Assembly (NCBI RefSeq): GCF_021155765.1
Contig: NC_060114.1
Coordinates: 3,100,001-3,164,000, forward strand
Reading direction: 5' to 3'
DNA from: Diprion similis
Lineage: Eukaryota; Arthropoda; Insecta; Hymenoptera; Diprionidae
DNA: 64,000 nucleotides
Shown: positions 24,281 to 36,477 of the stretch, piece after piece
How positions within the stretch are numbered: the first letter of the stretch is position 1
How the letters are laid out: each line of letters begins with the position of its first letter
Made by a program: the position numbers and the translations under genes
The notes under the pieces: generated by a model
Databases searched by the model: none
What the model saw: only the letters and a program-made list of their open reading frames with translations
Told to the model about the DNA's origin: nothing

Positions 24281-25635
24281 CACTCTTGTTTTCGCTTGCG
24301 ATTTTTGTTATAGACGTGTTTCTCGCCATGGAGAACTATTGGTGCTGAATTAAAAAAAATTTCGGAGGCCTAGGACTTTTCATCTGGTGACTTTATAGTG
24401 AGGGTAAGCGTTGTTTTATTTCTCATGATCGGATTTCGAAAGCAAATTAATAATGGATTGCTGAAGTAACTGATAGCCATTTTTGAATTACGATATTACG
24501 ACATGTGCTCGACATTTGATTGCAGTTCTCTGTGCTTGATAACCGTCACCTGAGTTGCGTGTTAGCGATTTGATCTGATTTCCTATATCTCAATCGACGC
24601 GGATTTTCCAAAATTAGAATTGATTAGATTGTAGCTCCGATTCGTTCAGTACTTTCTAAATCATTCAAATAACAAATTTTCAAAAAACAAAATAAAAGTT
24701 ATATCTTGAGAATGAATGAACGGGTTCGAATGAAAATTGCTACCGTAAGGCTTCTGGGGTTGTTGATCACGAACCCAAACTCAGATTTGCAAAATCCAAA
24801 ATGGCGAATCCAATATGGTAGAAAAAAAAATCAAAGAACATTCGCATTTGGGTAGAAATTAGTATGCGGAAGTTTTTTGGGTCATCGATAACAAATCCAA
24901 AGTTAAAATTTCGAAATTTATAATGATGGTTCCATTATAGTAGTTCAAAATAAAAAAAAATCGTAATATTTTCATGTAATATGGTATGCATGTGCTGTGA
25001 ATCGCCAATCAGGAATCTGACTTTTTACTTCGAAATTCGAATTGGAGATTAATATTTGTTTGTTCCATGAACTTGGAACCTGCCTCGGAGCCAGCCGTGT
25101 GAAAACGGGAAATTCGGGGACTGCTGACGGTCAGCCTAAAGTCGCTTGTTCTTGAGGAGCGGCTATCGATGATGCCATCCACACCTAGTCATGATGTTAT
25201 TACGACCTGCGGCGGTACAAAGGACATGAGGAAATGAGAGTAATTTTTGGTCGAATGGAAAATGACTTGAGAGTGCCAGTATATTGGGGGGGGAGGGGGG
25301 GCAAGGGACTGATTAGTTGCAGTTTAGGAGTAGCGGAAGCATTCTGCTACTGAGATATGGCAACCGAGGCAGTAGTGTGAATATAAAGAAGAGGATGTAG
25401 GATATAAGGTAGCTGTAAGAGTGTGGGAAAAGAATCTAAGATCTGGAGGACGTAGCGATACAAACGGGTAGTTTTTTACGAAATTCCCCAAGTTTCTGGG
25501 AAAAAAAAGATCTGTTTAATCCGTTATCTGAAATCATAATCGTTTTTTAGAGCAAATTGTAGATATTTATAATTTTTCGTAGAAATGCGTTATTATCTAT
25601 GTACAATACTACGATTTTTTAAGATTTTTCACGAT

Positions 25636-26100
25636 GTTGCTACGTCCGGCGTTCCGCCATACGTCTTCCCCATCTTTTTCGATCACCTCTTGCCTCTACC
25701 TGCTAAATCTTCCACATTCCTCATAGTAACGTTATAGCCTCCATCCTGTTCATTCCCCACTATTCTGGATCCTCGCACCTTTCGTGCACTCGTACCCTTT
25801 GCCCCAGCACTTCAATTCTAACGCCTGTCTAATACACGTCTATTCCAACGTTCGCATAATCAACTTTCTATTCCATCCTCTATCGAATACACTCCAATTC
25901 CAACATTCAAACAATCCGAATCGTTCAACTGTACGTGTAAAACCGTCACCATTCCAATTAAGCATTTATATTATAATACATTCAATCGTAAGCCTTCCTT
26001 ATATCAGTTGTGACTAATTCCTCCATTCCTAGACTCGAGAGCTGCGTCAAGATCGGACCCAAAGGTACCTAAATCAACCTAATCTCTTTGTACGTGTTGT
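25636..26100 (-). mobile_element. Diverged second copy of the same LTR family
   Basis: The left end gctacgtccggcgttccgcc, followed by cctctacctgctaaatcttcc and cccactattctggatcctcgcacc, matches the reverse complement of the LTR at 35812-36310 (cgtccggcgtctcgcc, ctctacctgccattcgc, ctatcctggactctcgctcc) in order. The other end keeps the block gatcggacccaaaggtacc. It is clearly more diverged, and its far boundary (about 26075-26110) is uncertain. It sits between AT-rich segments with recurring cgtagaaatt motifs. Confidence 0.55.
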
Positions 26101-26949
26101 ACGTTTTTTAACGATTTCCCACAATATTCAAAGAACTGCATTTTATTGTTGTTTGGCGTAGAAATTATTTTCACTAGGGTAACCTGTTGGAACTCATCTC
26201 GTCTCAAAAGGTGAGTCCTCTGAACAATAACAAACATTGCTCATTTTTTCCGATGAAGAATTTCATGATATTCTGCAAAAACTTATATTCATTTAAACAG
26301 TCGCGTAAATGCAAGCTATTCTGCAATTATCCAAGAAGAATTACGAAGACTTACGAAAAATTATATTAGAAAAGTACAAATGTGTTCTAAATTCTGTAAA
26401 AAATTTGTATGCTCTTGTCGAAAATCATAGGAATCTTTTTTACTAGGATAAGCTATGAGTGTAGTTTAACTTAGTTTTTTCGAATTATCTCACACTTCCT
26501 CCTCGATCTCCATGTGATCAACATCCAAAGCGCTTAGGATAGTCAATTTTCTTTGTTTTGTAAATAAACAGCCTCATGTTGGCTGGCTGGAGCCAGTCGA
26601 CACGGTACAAAATTACAAAAAAATGATTTTGCAAATTGTCAGTCAATGACCTTCCCCGATAAACATCTTCTTCAAATAAAGATTTTTCATGCAAATAACT
26701 AAATGACATGTAATTTTCATGATGAAATTTTTGGCAGGTGTATTCTACCGACATAATAATTCATAATCGGCTCCAGAATCAAATCAAAAGGTAAAAAATC
26801 TATGGTGAAAATTCAAATCGTGCCTTGCCTAAGATGGTGATTCAAATGCAGACAAGAGAAACGCAGCCACTGTTATCGAGGGATTGCTTAGAAAGGATGA
26901 ACAAATATTGGCAAAAATATATTTTAAAGATAGAAAAATAATAGATCTT

Positions 26950-26955
26950 TTTATT
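26950..26955 (-). promoter_or_regulatory. Polyadenylation signal of the Rap1-type Myb gene
   Basis: Reading the minus strand, AATAAA occurs 14 bases after the TAG stop at 26970-26972. This supports the terminal exon chosen for this gene and a very short 3' UTR. Confidence 0.5.
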
Positions 26956-26969
26956 GGATATGATTAAAT

Positions 26970-29900
26970 CTATTCTTTAAGACGTCGAAACTTTTCTCGA
27001 CTCTCGCTATCCATTCTATATACATGAATATTTGGCAGGATGTATCTCCGAAAGTGATTGTTGAGGGAGTGAACGGTCCTGTGTTTCAGCAGCTAAAACC
27101 AAAATTCACTTTATCATTCATTGCAATGGACCTGCAGCACAGATATTAAAGTAAAGAAAAATAAAATTCTTCAAGGAATCACAGGAAACATATCAGGTGT
27201 CATAAAACTGCTGCAAAAAATTTCTAAAAATCTAGGGAACCTGTATTAAAGTTATGAAACTATGAAAATACCGTGTGTAGTCTTATGAGGAAGGAGCTTT
27301 TACAAATGCTGAACAATAAGCGTTGAATTAGGTTGGCGAACAAACTCCCTAAAATTGGTAAAACTTTAATATCAACTTGCTCGTATTGAAATTAATCAAC
27401 AAGCTTTTTTTTAAGAAATTTGGTATAATTTTCAGAAAATCTGGGGAACCTCTTTAAACCCGAAACTTTAGTTTCGTATATAATTTATCTTCCTTTTTTA
27501 CCCCAAGAAAAAATCAGTTTTTGCTTCTTTTTCAAATCACTATATTTCAAAAACATGATCTCTGCCAAGTGTAATTCTGGTACGTTCGAATGAGGTATCA
27601 CAGGCAGAATATTATCCTACCGCGCAGATTATGAAACACTTAACGAACAATATATTCCACGCTTACCCCTTCTTCGATCATCTGCTTCCAGACCCTATTT
27701 CCGCGTCCTTCGCTGATAAAGTCGTTTTTGATTAGGTAATTCACCATCTCTTGCTGTTCCCAGCTATCAAAATTTCTATGTCTGTTCACAACATGAAAAA
27801 AAAAAACATGTATGTATAAATTGTGCATTATCCACGCACAAGATCGTGTTCACCAGTGTTATTCTTCATTTCTATTGTATATGATCTATGTTTTGAGTAG
27901 AAATTAAAATGGTGTAATTATTATTAAATAAGTCAATCTGTACAAAATAAAGTCCCAATTCAAAAACATAATATTTCAGGGACGTATTCCAAATTCTCAG
28001 CTTTCACGGCAGGATATGATCATTCTAGTCTCCAATAACATGGAATAAATTGAGACAGGCAATCGCCAAATTCTAATACGAATAAACCAACACGATTACC
28101 AAATATCGACAATCAACTTACATGGGACGACGTCGTCTTGCCGTAGATTGTACTATTCTATTATAGTGATGGAGTCTGTTGGTGCTGAAATGAAGTTTGA
28201 AAAATACAACATCAACAAGAATCACAGGTGAATAAATGTCGCATTATTATGTCAGACTAGTATTACTTACGAAATTGGAAAACGATTGGGACCCTTGTCT
28301 GACGTATCAGAATCACTGCAACGATAGAAACATAAATTATTTAGCAAATACTGTATGGTTTATTGTCCTCCACCGCAACTGTTAATGCTAAACTGTAATT
28401 CCCTTGGTAAAAATAATGTCTATAATATTCGACTTTTCAATTTTTCTTTCAGCTTAATTTTACTTAAATTGAATTACCAAATACATCAATAATCACTTAA
28501 ATGTCATTCTTTCGATACATGAAGGTAGAAACGTCAATCTGAGAGTATTAACTGTTTTTAGCACTTGTTTGTTGTTTTCATAAAATTTTACACAGTGCTC
28601 GACATCGATTTATCAATTCTTAAAATTCCTACAAAAACCATATATCTCGTCACTTGTACCCTTCGCACACTAACCCTCTCAATTGTCTCTCACGCAGAGT
28701 AATTTTCTACATTTCAAAGAATCGTCCACCAGTAAGGATAGAAATACAAAAAAAAATTCAAGAACACATGCTCGATTTCCCTGACAATTCCCAATTTTCT
28801 AGATTTTCCTGACAGCTAGACACTCTGGGATTGTTATTTGAGGGTCCCAAGTCTGGTGTGCAGCTTTAGAAATCTTTCCCTGGTGTGTAGCGCAGGAAAA
28901 AGTATGAAAACAGGCATGACGGGCTTGGAGATCTACGTACTTCTAAGCGATAGCTCACACTATTGGAATCCATGCACAGCATAGAGTGCAGCTCTAACAA
29001 TTCTACATTGCTGTTATGCATTGGATTGGCATAACCAAGACTTTTCTTCCCAATAGAAGAAGAGTTCCTTTCATTTTCTTAATTCTCTAACTTACAGATC
29101 AATAACAACCGACAATAACATGCTTTGCAAGCGTTATGGAATATGTTCAAGAAATACACAGACAAATATAGAGGTGAATCTTGTTAGCTCGATTTTAAAA
29201 AGTAAAATGGTATTTATCGAACTTGCGGTACAAGGAGAATTGACGTTGGATCCCGAAAGAGAATCTCGAGTACCAAAACAACGTGGACACATTGAACAAA
29301 GCATTGAAATTCGAGCACAAATCTTATTTCGTATCTTAATATCCAATCATTTCCACTAAGTACTGTCTTGTCATAAAGAAGATCAAAACTGCATACTAAG
29401 GCGTTTCATGGGATAAATTATTCGTCGGCCTAAAAGATGAAAAATTTGCAGTTACGGCAAGATATCAGTACTTCGATTAAATAGATTTTCTCAGAAGCCC
29501 AATGGCAGCAAACTTTTGTAGCAATCGACATGCGTCAAGGTTCATTCTTCACTTTTTTCACAAAGGCCTGACAAATACAACTAACTCGGCATTTTTCATA
29601 CTTATTTTTGCAAAAAATCTTCCCTTAAAACTAATTGCAATCTCAAATTGCATACTCAATTGCTTAAAATTTCTTCAAAATTTACCTTAAAGTGTTAAAC
29701 ATTTATATTTAAAGACGGAGGTTCATTTCGATAATGTGATAAAATGAGGTAATTAACGTGTTTCTTGTAAGTAGTAAATAGCAGCCAGATAGATATTTTG
29801 AACTTAAAAAGCTGGTTCAGCTAAATTTTACTTTTGACCCTTCCACCGTGCGGATGTATTTCTTCAATACACGGAAGCGGATTCTGTTTTTCACTTCTAT

Positions 29901-32900
29901 ATTCAATGAGTCATCAGTGATTCACTCGAAGAGGAACAATTCAACGTACCTGTCACTCACGGATATTATTTCGTTCTCACTCTTTCTTGTCGGTTTTCCT
30001 TGTATCGAAGGTTTATTCTTGGATATCGATTTTCTAGTTCCTGTCCAGGTGGAGCAGCTTGGTTGTTGTACTTTGGTTCCTTTTGTCCGACTTGTGACAT
30101 TAGTTGTTTCGTCTTGTGACGACGACCACGCCGTATCGTCATTACTACTCGTCTCGGACGACTTTTTTCGCCTGCATTCGATCCATGACGATGTATTATT
30201 CTCAATTGTTTCGTCACTGTCGGAAGAAGTCAATCGAAAATTTTCCGCTTTGAGAATATCATCGATTCTTGTTCCACCGAGTAAACTGAGTCGGTTGGAA
30301 TCATCTGGTAACTGGGAACTGTTGAAAATTTCGAAACTGGCATTAATCATTGCGTCGCGAGTGACACTCTACTTGTAATACATTTCTTGTGCTTGACGAA
30401 TGACAAACGAAATTTAAGGAAATGTATGCGAATCAACAGATAAAAAAGTAGGTAAATTTTCAGATTTTATATCTCGACAATTAACAATTCAAATCGGTTG
30501 GGGTTTGTTTCATTTAAAAGTGTATAGATATTATTATACATTTTTTTACGTACGAAACAAACCCCGATTGGTTTGAATAATCGATTATTATGATGTAAAT
30601 GCCCAAAATTAGCTTGCTTTGGCAGCCCGCTACGTATATGATATGTATTTTCCATTATTGTCGGTATATTCGTCGACGACTTAGAAAATTTTAAAGAGCA
30701 AAAAAGTTTTTCCTATATTATTTCCATAAGAGAATTGAAACCGACTATCTAATGGTTGATATAGAGAGCTCAAATTTGAAGACATTTAAGAGAGCATAAA
30801 AATTCAAAAACAAGCCTATTAAGGACCGCCCTAATGTATATAAATATACACACATATGCGTTAGTGCCAAGTATGCTGTTCCAGGGCGCTTAAAAAATCT
30901 CACAGCAATTCGAGCAATCAACTGTCCAGTTGAATACAGATCAGTGTAAGGTACTTAATAACGAGAAAAACTGATGTACAAAAGGTTTGCGATAAACTGC
31001 AGCACGGTGACAAAACATGGAACCAGGAACCCATCGCAGTCTCCTACGAATCTAGTAACAACGTGCCGTGATCGGCTCGCACCGCACTGCAGATTTGAGT
31101 GCGTTGCAACAAGCGGCGACTGGATGTTACGCATATTTAGCCATAACTTTTTGAATTTTGCTAATTTCTAGGTCTGTAATGTACTCGAAATAAAGCTAAA
31201 ACATTGTAGGATAATCAAAAAATTATTTTTCGAAGAGTGAAATTGGAATAGAATTTTCACTCGTAGCATAGTTTTGGCGAAGACTGACTATTTCATAAGC
31301 CCAACCCATATAAAAGAATTTCGAAGTAGCAAAATCACGCTAGTATTAGTGTAATTATCTTTTGCATTCTATCTTGGAATGAAACTTACTGAATATTTTC
31401 AACGTCTTTCCTACTTTCAGTTTCCAGTTCATTCGAAGTGTCGTTGTAACCTTTTTCCTCGAATCTCACCGGAGATGGAACGTCGGTAACCAGTTCACTC
31501 CCGAACGTTTCTCGATTTGCAACATCACTATCTAACCGCAGACAACCGTTAAGTGATTGAGATTCGTCAGGATAAAACATTGAGTCTGATACGGAGCCTT
31601 CCGTATCTGTTGTCGGCAGCATCTTTGGCGTAAGACATAGAATTTAATTAAGAAACAAAAATTTTGTCAATGCATGAGCAAGTACTGTAAACATTTAATG
31701 AAGCAGAGATTATAAACTGCTCGTGGAGATCAACTCCCGACACCTCGCCATAGGCAAAAAGTTACTTTCGACGCTATGTGGAGGGATTCGTTCGTCAAAC
31801 GATGAAAGTTTGTTTATTTATTTATCTATTCATTTATCCTAACTTCAATCGCAAGAAACCCAAAAATATGGTAATGCAAATATTCATATTATTACGATAG
31901 TCTATAGCAGTCAGCTTATCTTCCAACCGAATGAATATTCTAAACGCCAAGTAATAGCAGACACGTTTATAGCCGTCGTAAAAGACTATTTCAAAACTGA
32001 GAACACCAACCTGACGTTTAATTTCAATAATCTTTGTTTGTTTGTGTTGCTAAGACGTTTATCGATACAGTCTAGATGATTGTCAGTATTGTACGAGATA
32101 ATTAGTATTATTATCTAGATAAGGATAAGATTTAGGATGTATAAAATCATCTGCATAAGATGAAAGATAGTGTCTCGTTCAATCATATCTATAAACATAA
32201 GATTACTCTCATTTTTGTCTAGACGCTCGAAAATATGAGGATAAAAACGAAAGATTCTTAATACAATGAAAAAGATAATTTGTTAATTCGAAAACAGTAA
32301 ATCGCATACCAAGGAGACAAAGTACATATTTCTACACCCAGCGTAAGTTTGTACTATGAATCGTTGGCAAGAAGTGCGTTCCGATAAATTTCAAATAAAA
32401 AAAAGCAGCATCATGGATAATTTTGGAAGAAATACGTTGTAATGTTATTTTTTTTAGCTTAAGAAATATAAATGTTCATCGAATAAATGAAATTAGACTG
32501 AAAACGGTTGAAAACAATAAAAATTTTGAATGAAACCAAATTCGTTTTTTTATCCGAAAATTACAATAGAAAACAATACCATATATGATTAATCAAATAT
32601 GTTTCTGCACTAACAAGTTGCTACTAATTGCAATGAATCGATAAGACTTTCGACTCGATTTTCGCGAAATTTATAGCAATTTCAATCATCAGGCGCTAAA
32701 ATAATTCAACACAAAACAACGAGGAACTTATTTTGGACACGGATTCTCATGAAACGAAAAACGTTGCACTATTCGAACAGAAACAAACACATGGACATGA
32801 AATTGTTCAAAGCGTATTGAATTTCATTCCCAGTGAATATAAATGTTGTACAAAAGAGTTGAAGTTCAAATCGATAGACTAATCATATGTTACAAACTGA

Positions 32901-33236
32901 ATCGTATTGAAGTTGTCTTACGATTGAAACGTAAAAATCTTGAAAGAAGCAAAGTCCTGTGGACACTTATTCAAAACAATGATACAATCGACTCGGATTA
33001 ATCTTTGAATCGTGTAATAACGAACATAATCCTTAAGCCTCGAGATACCGGTAAAAATAAGAATTCAGACTTACCACCTCCTCAATTTTCATGTCAGGAA
33101 AGTGTTTTACACTCACAATATTATCTCCATAATTGTGCTCATTTTTTATTCTGACTTGATCGTTAATGAGTCTTGGCATTTTGACGCTTTTATCCAACAA
33201 TGTGGAACGATGGGAAGGACACAAAGTTGCATCCAT
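26970..33236 (-). CDS. Rap1/TERF2IP-type Myb-domain protein, 7 coding exons
   Basis: Reconstructed from splice sites. Coding exons in transcript order: 33236-33075, 31622-31390, 30366-29950, 28315-28271, 28184-28122, 27781-27667, 27092-26970. All introns are GT..AG and phases agree at all six junctions, giving 1158 nt or 385 residues. The ATG (33236) has context aacATGG and lies just inside an exon whose acceptor follows a T-rich tract, so a 5' UTR intron is implied. Residues 1-~285 are acidic, Ser/Asp/Thr-rich and look disordered. A basic cluster STARRRRP (299-306) may be a nuclear localisation signal. Residues ~308-366 form a Myb/SANT fold: W314 in helix 1, GRGNRVWKQM around W338, then RTVHSLNNHF in the third helix. 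This order resembles the Rap1 Myb domain (TERF2IP family). No BRCT or C-terminal RCT domain is visible. A telomere or chromatin role is inference. Other SANT-type regulators are possible. Confidence 0.75.
30486..30578. mobile_element. Small hairpin element within an intron of the Rap1-type gene
   Basis: aattcaaatcggttggggtttgtttc (30486-30511) pairs with gaaacaaaccccgattggtttgaat (ending 30578), about 26 bp per arm with two mismatches and a loop of about 40 bp. It lies in the intron just upstream of coding exon 3. Confidence 0.55.
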
Positions 33237-33379
33237 GTTGGCCAACCTAAAAATAACAAAGATATTCACCACTTAAAAACTCTTCTTATGGATTCAATAG
33301 ACAATAAAATTTACAGTTAACTTAATTGACTAGTACGATGGACGAAAAGGCTTAGCTTTTGAATTAGTGAATGATACCA

Positions 33380-33795
33380 AGGAAGAGAAGGATACGAATG
33401 TATTCTTATTTACTTATTTATCTAGCGAGTCTACGGGTAAATACTATTCTAAATACCGCATACCTAAGGAAGATACGATTCACCCTTTCTAGACTAGCGA
33501 TTTGGTATTTTAAGTACGGATTCCACATAACAAAGCCATAACAAAAGGTACAGAATACATAGCTGTAATACAAGGTATGAAATGAATTTTAGCAAGTGAA
33601 CTTTTTCGTTAATTTCTTCAAGAAATTGATCTTCTTCAGTACAGCGATGTTAATATAGTCAATATGATTATTTAAAGAAAGTTTCTTGTCAAAGATCATA
33701 CCCAGATCTCTAATATACTCAACATTCGCCAAGTGAACACGATTTAAAGAATAGGCAGGCCGCAAATCTGTCATGCCAAAACGTAAAAACGTTTG
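33380..33795 (-). pseudogene. LINE reverse transcriptase 3' end, degenerate
   Basis: On the minus strand 33774-33589 reads ...VHLANVEYIRDLGMIFDKKLSLNNHIDYI, which matches the end of the reverse transcriptase ORF of Jockey-like LINEs (pattern RDLGv.fD.kL.f..HI). The continuation towards 33380 keeps recognisable pieces in shifting frames (for example a region that would read YGSVVW / YLKYQIARLERVQ in intact relatives) but is full of stops. Upstream sequence (above 33795) shows no palm or finger motifs, so the copy is 5'-truncated. It lies immediately upstream of the Rap1-type gene start. Confidence 0.65.
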
Positions 33796-34947
33796 AGAAA
33801 TTGGCTACGAAGTAGCCAAAGGACCTAAAAGTTAAGAAAATGTTGCGGATCATCTCCAGTCACCTAACTTTTATCCAAATCGATGATGCCGTTTTTAAAT
33901 AATTCAGGATGCAACATTATCAGCGTTACACACATATGAACATATTGGAGAATGTATTTGTGAGAATTTTTTTTTCGAAGCAATGTTTTTCAGCGTTACA
34001 AAAAATAGGTTCATAGCAACTTACACCATGCACGATGTGCTTCCTGTCAAAAACTGGCTCATTGGACATCCAATTCCCTTGGCTCCGTACCTAGATTATG
34101 CAATATAACAGAAAATGTGTAAGTTGTATGTAGAAACTTTACCAAGAAGATAGTTTGCACGCATTGTCTATACTTAGTGAGGATAAAAACGGAACTCGGA
34201 TTTAGAAAACAAAAAATTACAGTAGAACCTCGTTTATCCGAACCTCGACTCGCTACTTTTATTTTTGTCAGTTATGTGCACGTTTTTCATGTTGCATTGA
34301 CGCTGTAAAATTTTGAAATTTGTGTGCACGTCGAAGGACTGCTCGCAAATATATAAATAATATAAGACGCGGAGAGGTGGGCAAAATGGATCCTTTTTTT
34401 GTCTTTGACCTAGAAATATATTTTAAGCATTATCGACATTTTTTCAAATCCCATTTGATTTTAAAGGGATCCCATTTCGTCCACCTCTTAACCCTAGAGG
34501 AAATCTGGGCAAAACGGTCACCATGGGCGAAATGGGCACCCCTGAAAATAGTTCGTAATTTTTGAAAATTGATCAACATTGATCCAAATTTCATTACGTG
34601 CTTGCTCTAGCAAACTTCGAACACGAAATCGTCTATATATCTTGAAAACTTAGGGAGAGACGGACGAAATAGGCGCCCCTAAAAAAACTTTGAAACAATG
34701 TTTAAAGAAGGGCCCATTTTTCCCGCCGTTTCTCTACAAGCCTCTCTTACACGGCTAATCTCATGTTCAAAGTACTCCAAAGTGAATGCGAAAATAAATT
34801 CAAAAGATTTTTCAATTTTCAAAATTTCCTAAATTTTTTAGGCTGCCGATTCTGCCCACAATTTCTGAACTTTTTATGTAATGGCGTTCAACACTTGGTA
34901 TCGGTCAGGTTATCGTTTTTTGGTCCTCTATTAATAAACCTCTATTG

Positions 34948-36477
34948 TATATATGGGGCATTCCACGCCAAATCGACCACTTTCGATTTGACTGAAAGTT
35001 TTTTTAATCCTTTTCTACACTATGAAAAATGTTTGTCAGAATTAAAAAAAAAAATTTTTAACCAACCAAAAATAAGTCGTGAATTTTTGATAAATAGTTA
35101 TAACTTTTTCAAAATTCAACTCATCGGGACGTGTTTTTTTTTTTTGTAAATTTTTTTTTTTTTTTTTAATATTCTTTTTTAATAAAAAAAACAAAGAAAT
35201 TATTCAAACCTATCGTAATTTTTTTTTTTTTTTTTTTTTTTAATACATTTTTGTAAAAAGTCGAATATTTCTCGATTATTGCCATTTTTGATTTTTTTTT
35301 TCTTTTTGTTATATCAAACTGACATTTGCTGGAAATCCTCAAATTTTTTCAGAGCGGTGTTTTTCTTTATTCCCATTTTTTTCCAATCAAGAAAAAAATA
35401 ATCTCCACCACATTGATTACAATTCTTGTTTTTATTTTTTCTTCAAATTTCGAAGTTTTCCGAACAACCTCAAAAATTTTCAGCATGGTGTTATGAGTAA
35501 TAAGGCGAGTTTCGAAATTTTTATTTTTCATTCTAATTGGGAATAAGAATGGGAAGAACACCACTTTGAAAAAATTTAAGGATTTGCAGAAAATGTCAAA
35601 AGTTTGACATAATAAGAAGGAAAAAAAAAATCAAAAATGGTAACCATCGATAAATTTTGGATTTTTTTTTTAGACATAAAAAAAAAAAAAAAAAAAAACG
35701 ATGAAGATAGGTTTGAATAATTTTTTTTAAATTTTTTTTCGACAAGTACATTTGAAAACGAAAATTTATAAAATAAAAAAACGTTCCGATAAGTTGAATT
35801 TTTGAAAAAGTTGTTACGGTATAGAGGGATGGTATTGACGAGCGGTTGTCAATATCTTCTTATACCCAACCGAGATGCTGGTTCGGGTGCCTTTGGATCC
35901 AATCTCGTCGCTCTCCTCAATCCGGGAATGATGGAAGAAAGGATAATGAAATGGAGGAGGGTTACTTTTTATTATGTATAAACTTTATTAGAATTCAGAA
36001 GTAAGGTGGAATAAGTTGGCGAAGTGCTTTGAGGAATAGGTAAGGTCACTTTTGGAGAACAGGAGTTGCAGCTTGATGTTGAAAGTTAGAACGTTGGGAT
36101 CGGAGTGAGTGCTCAGCGTGAGAAAGGAGCGAGAGTCCAGGATAGAGGGGAATAGAAATAGCAAGGTAAGGCCGATAACGAGTTGCGTAAGGCTAGATGG
36201 AAATAGGAGGACAGGATATGGAGTGTAGCGTTACGATGCGAATGGCAGGTAGAGGCGAGAGGTTGTCGAGGAAGGTGGGGGAGACGTAAGGCGAGACGCC
36301 GGACGTAACAAAGTTATTCCATCAAAAATTCACAACTTTTTTTTGGTTGGGTGAAAAAATTTGAAAATATTCTGAGAAACGTTTTTCATAGGGTAGAAAA
36401 GGATGAAAGACTTTCAGTCAAATCGAAAGGGCTTGGGTTTGAAAGTAGTCGATTTGGCGTGGAATTTCCCATATATA
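34948..36477. mobile_element. Fold-back (long inverted repeat) element
   Basis: The ends are atatatggggcattccacgccaaatcgac and its inverted counterpart gtcgatttggcgtggaatttcccatat. The arms remain complementary with interruptions through the poly-T/poly-A tracts (about 35150-35240 against 35670-35700) to a centre near 35420-35520. A solo LTR interrupts the right arm. The terminal motif ttccacgccaa is shared with the fold-back element at 8732-9426, so they are probably the same family. Confidence 0.7.
35812..36310 (+). mobile_element. Solo LTR, 499 bp, with 4-bp target duplication AAGT
   Basis: Begins TGTTACGG and ends CGTAACA (TG..CA termini), flanked by AAGT at 35808-35811 and 36311-36314. 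Removing it and one AAGT restores gaaaaagttat, which matches the opposite arm of the surrounding fold-back element, so the insertion is directly proven. A 4- to 5-bp duplication and TG..CA ends fit a Ty3/gypsy-type LTR. No internal retroviral genes remain; recombination between LTRs is the usual cause. Orientation is arbitrary. Confidence 0.8.

Larger units (their letters stand above)
22690..25165 (-). repeat. Long dispersed repeat, copy B, inverted and interrupted
   Basis: On the minus strand 25165-24590 matches the first two thirds of the repeat at 11130-11880 (tcagcctaaagtcgcttg end, then caatatggtag, gttttttgggtcatcg), and 22885-22690 matches its last third (gtacatacacacac, then acagagaaacgg). 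About 1.7 kb of unrelated sequence, including a tRNA-derived SINE and an inverted-repeat element, lies between the two parts. Confidence 0.5.

Noticed and set aside
25280..25305. G-rich run (ggggggggaggggggg) as a functional G-quadruplex
   Set aside because: Possible as a structure, but there is no gene or regulatory context to give it meaning.
26518..26754. Minus-strand frame considered as the last exon of the Rap1-type gene
   Set aside because: The exon at 27092-26970 gives a phase-matched, motif-bearing continuation with stop and polyA signal, so this frame is not needed.
29848..30378. Plus-strand open frame of 176 codons
   Set aside because: It is the antisense shadow of coding exon 3 of the Rap1-type gene (30366-29950 minus), whose phases and splice sites are coherent; the plus-strand translation has no family motif.
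34763..35149. Plus-strand open frame of 128 codons
   Set aside because: It crosses from the pogo-like element into the fold-back arm and is rich in Phe/Asn from T/A runs; not a gene.
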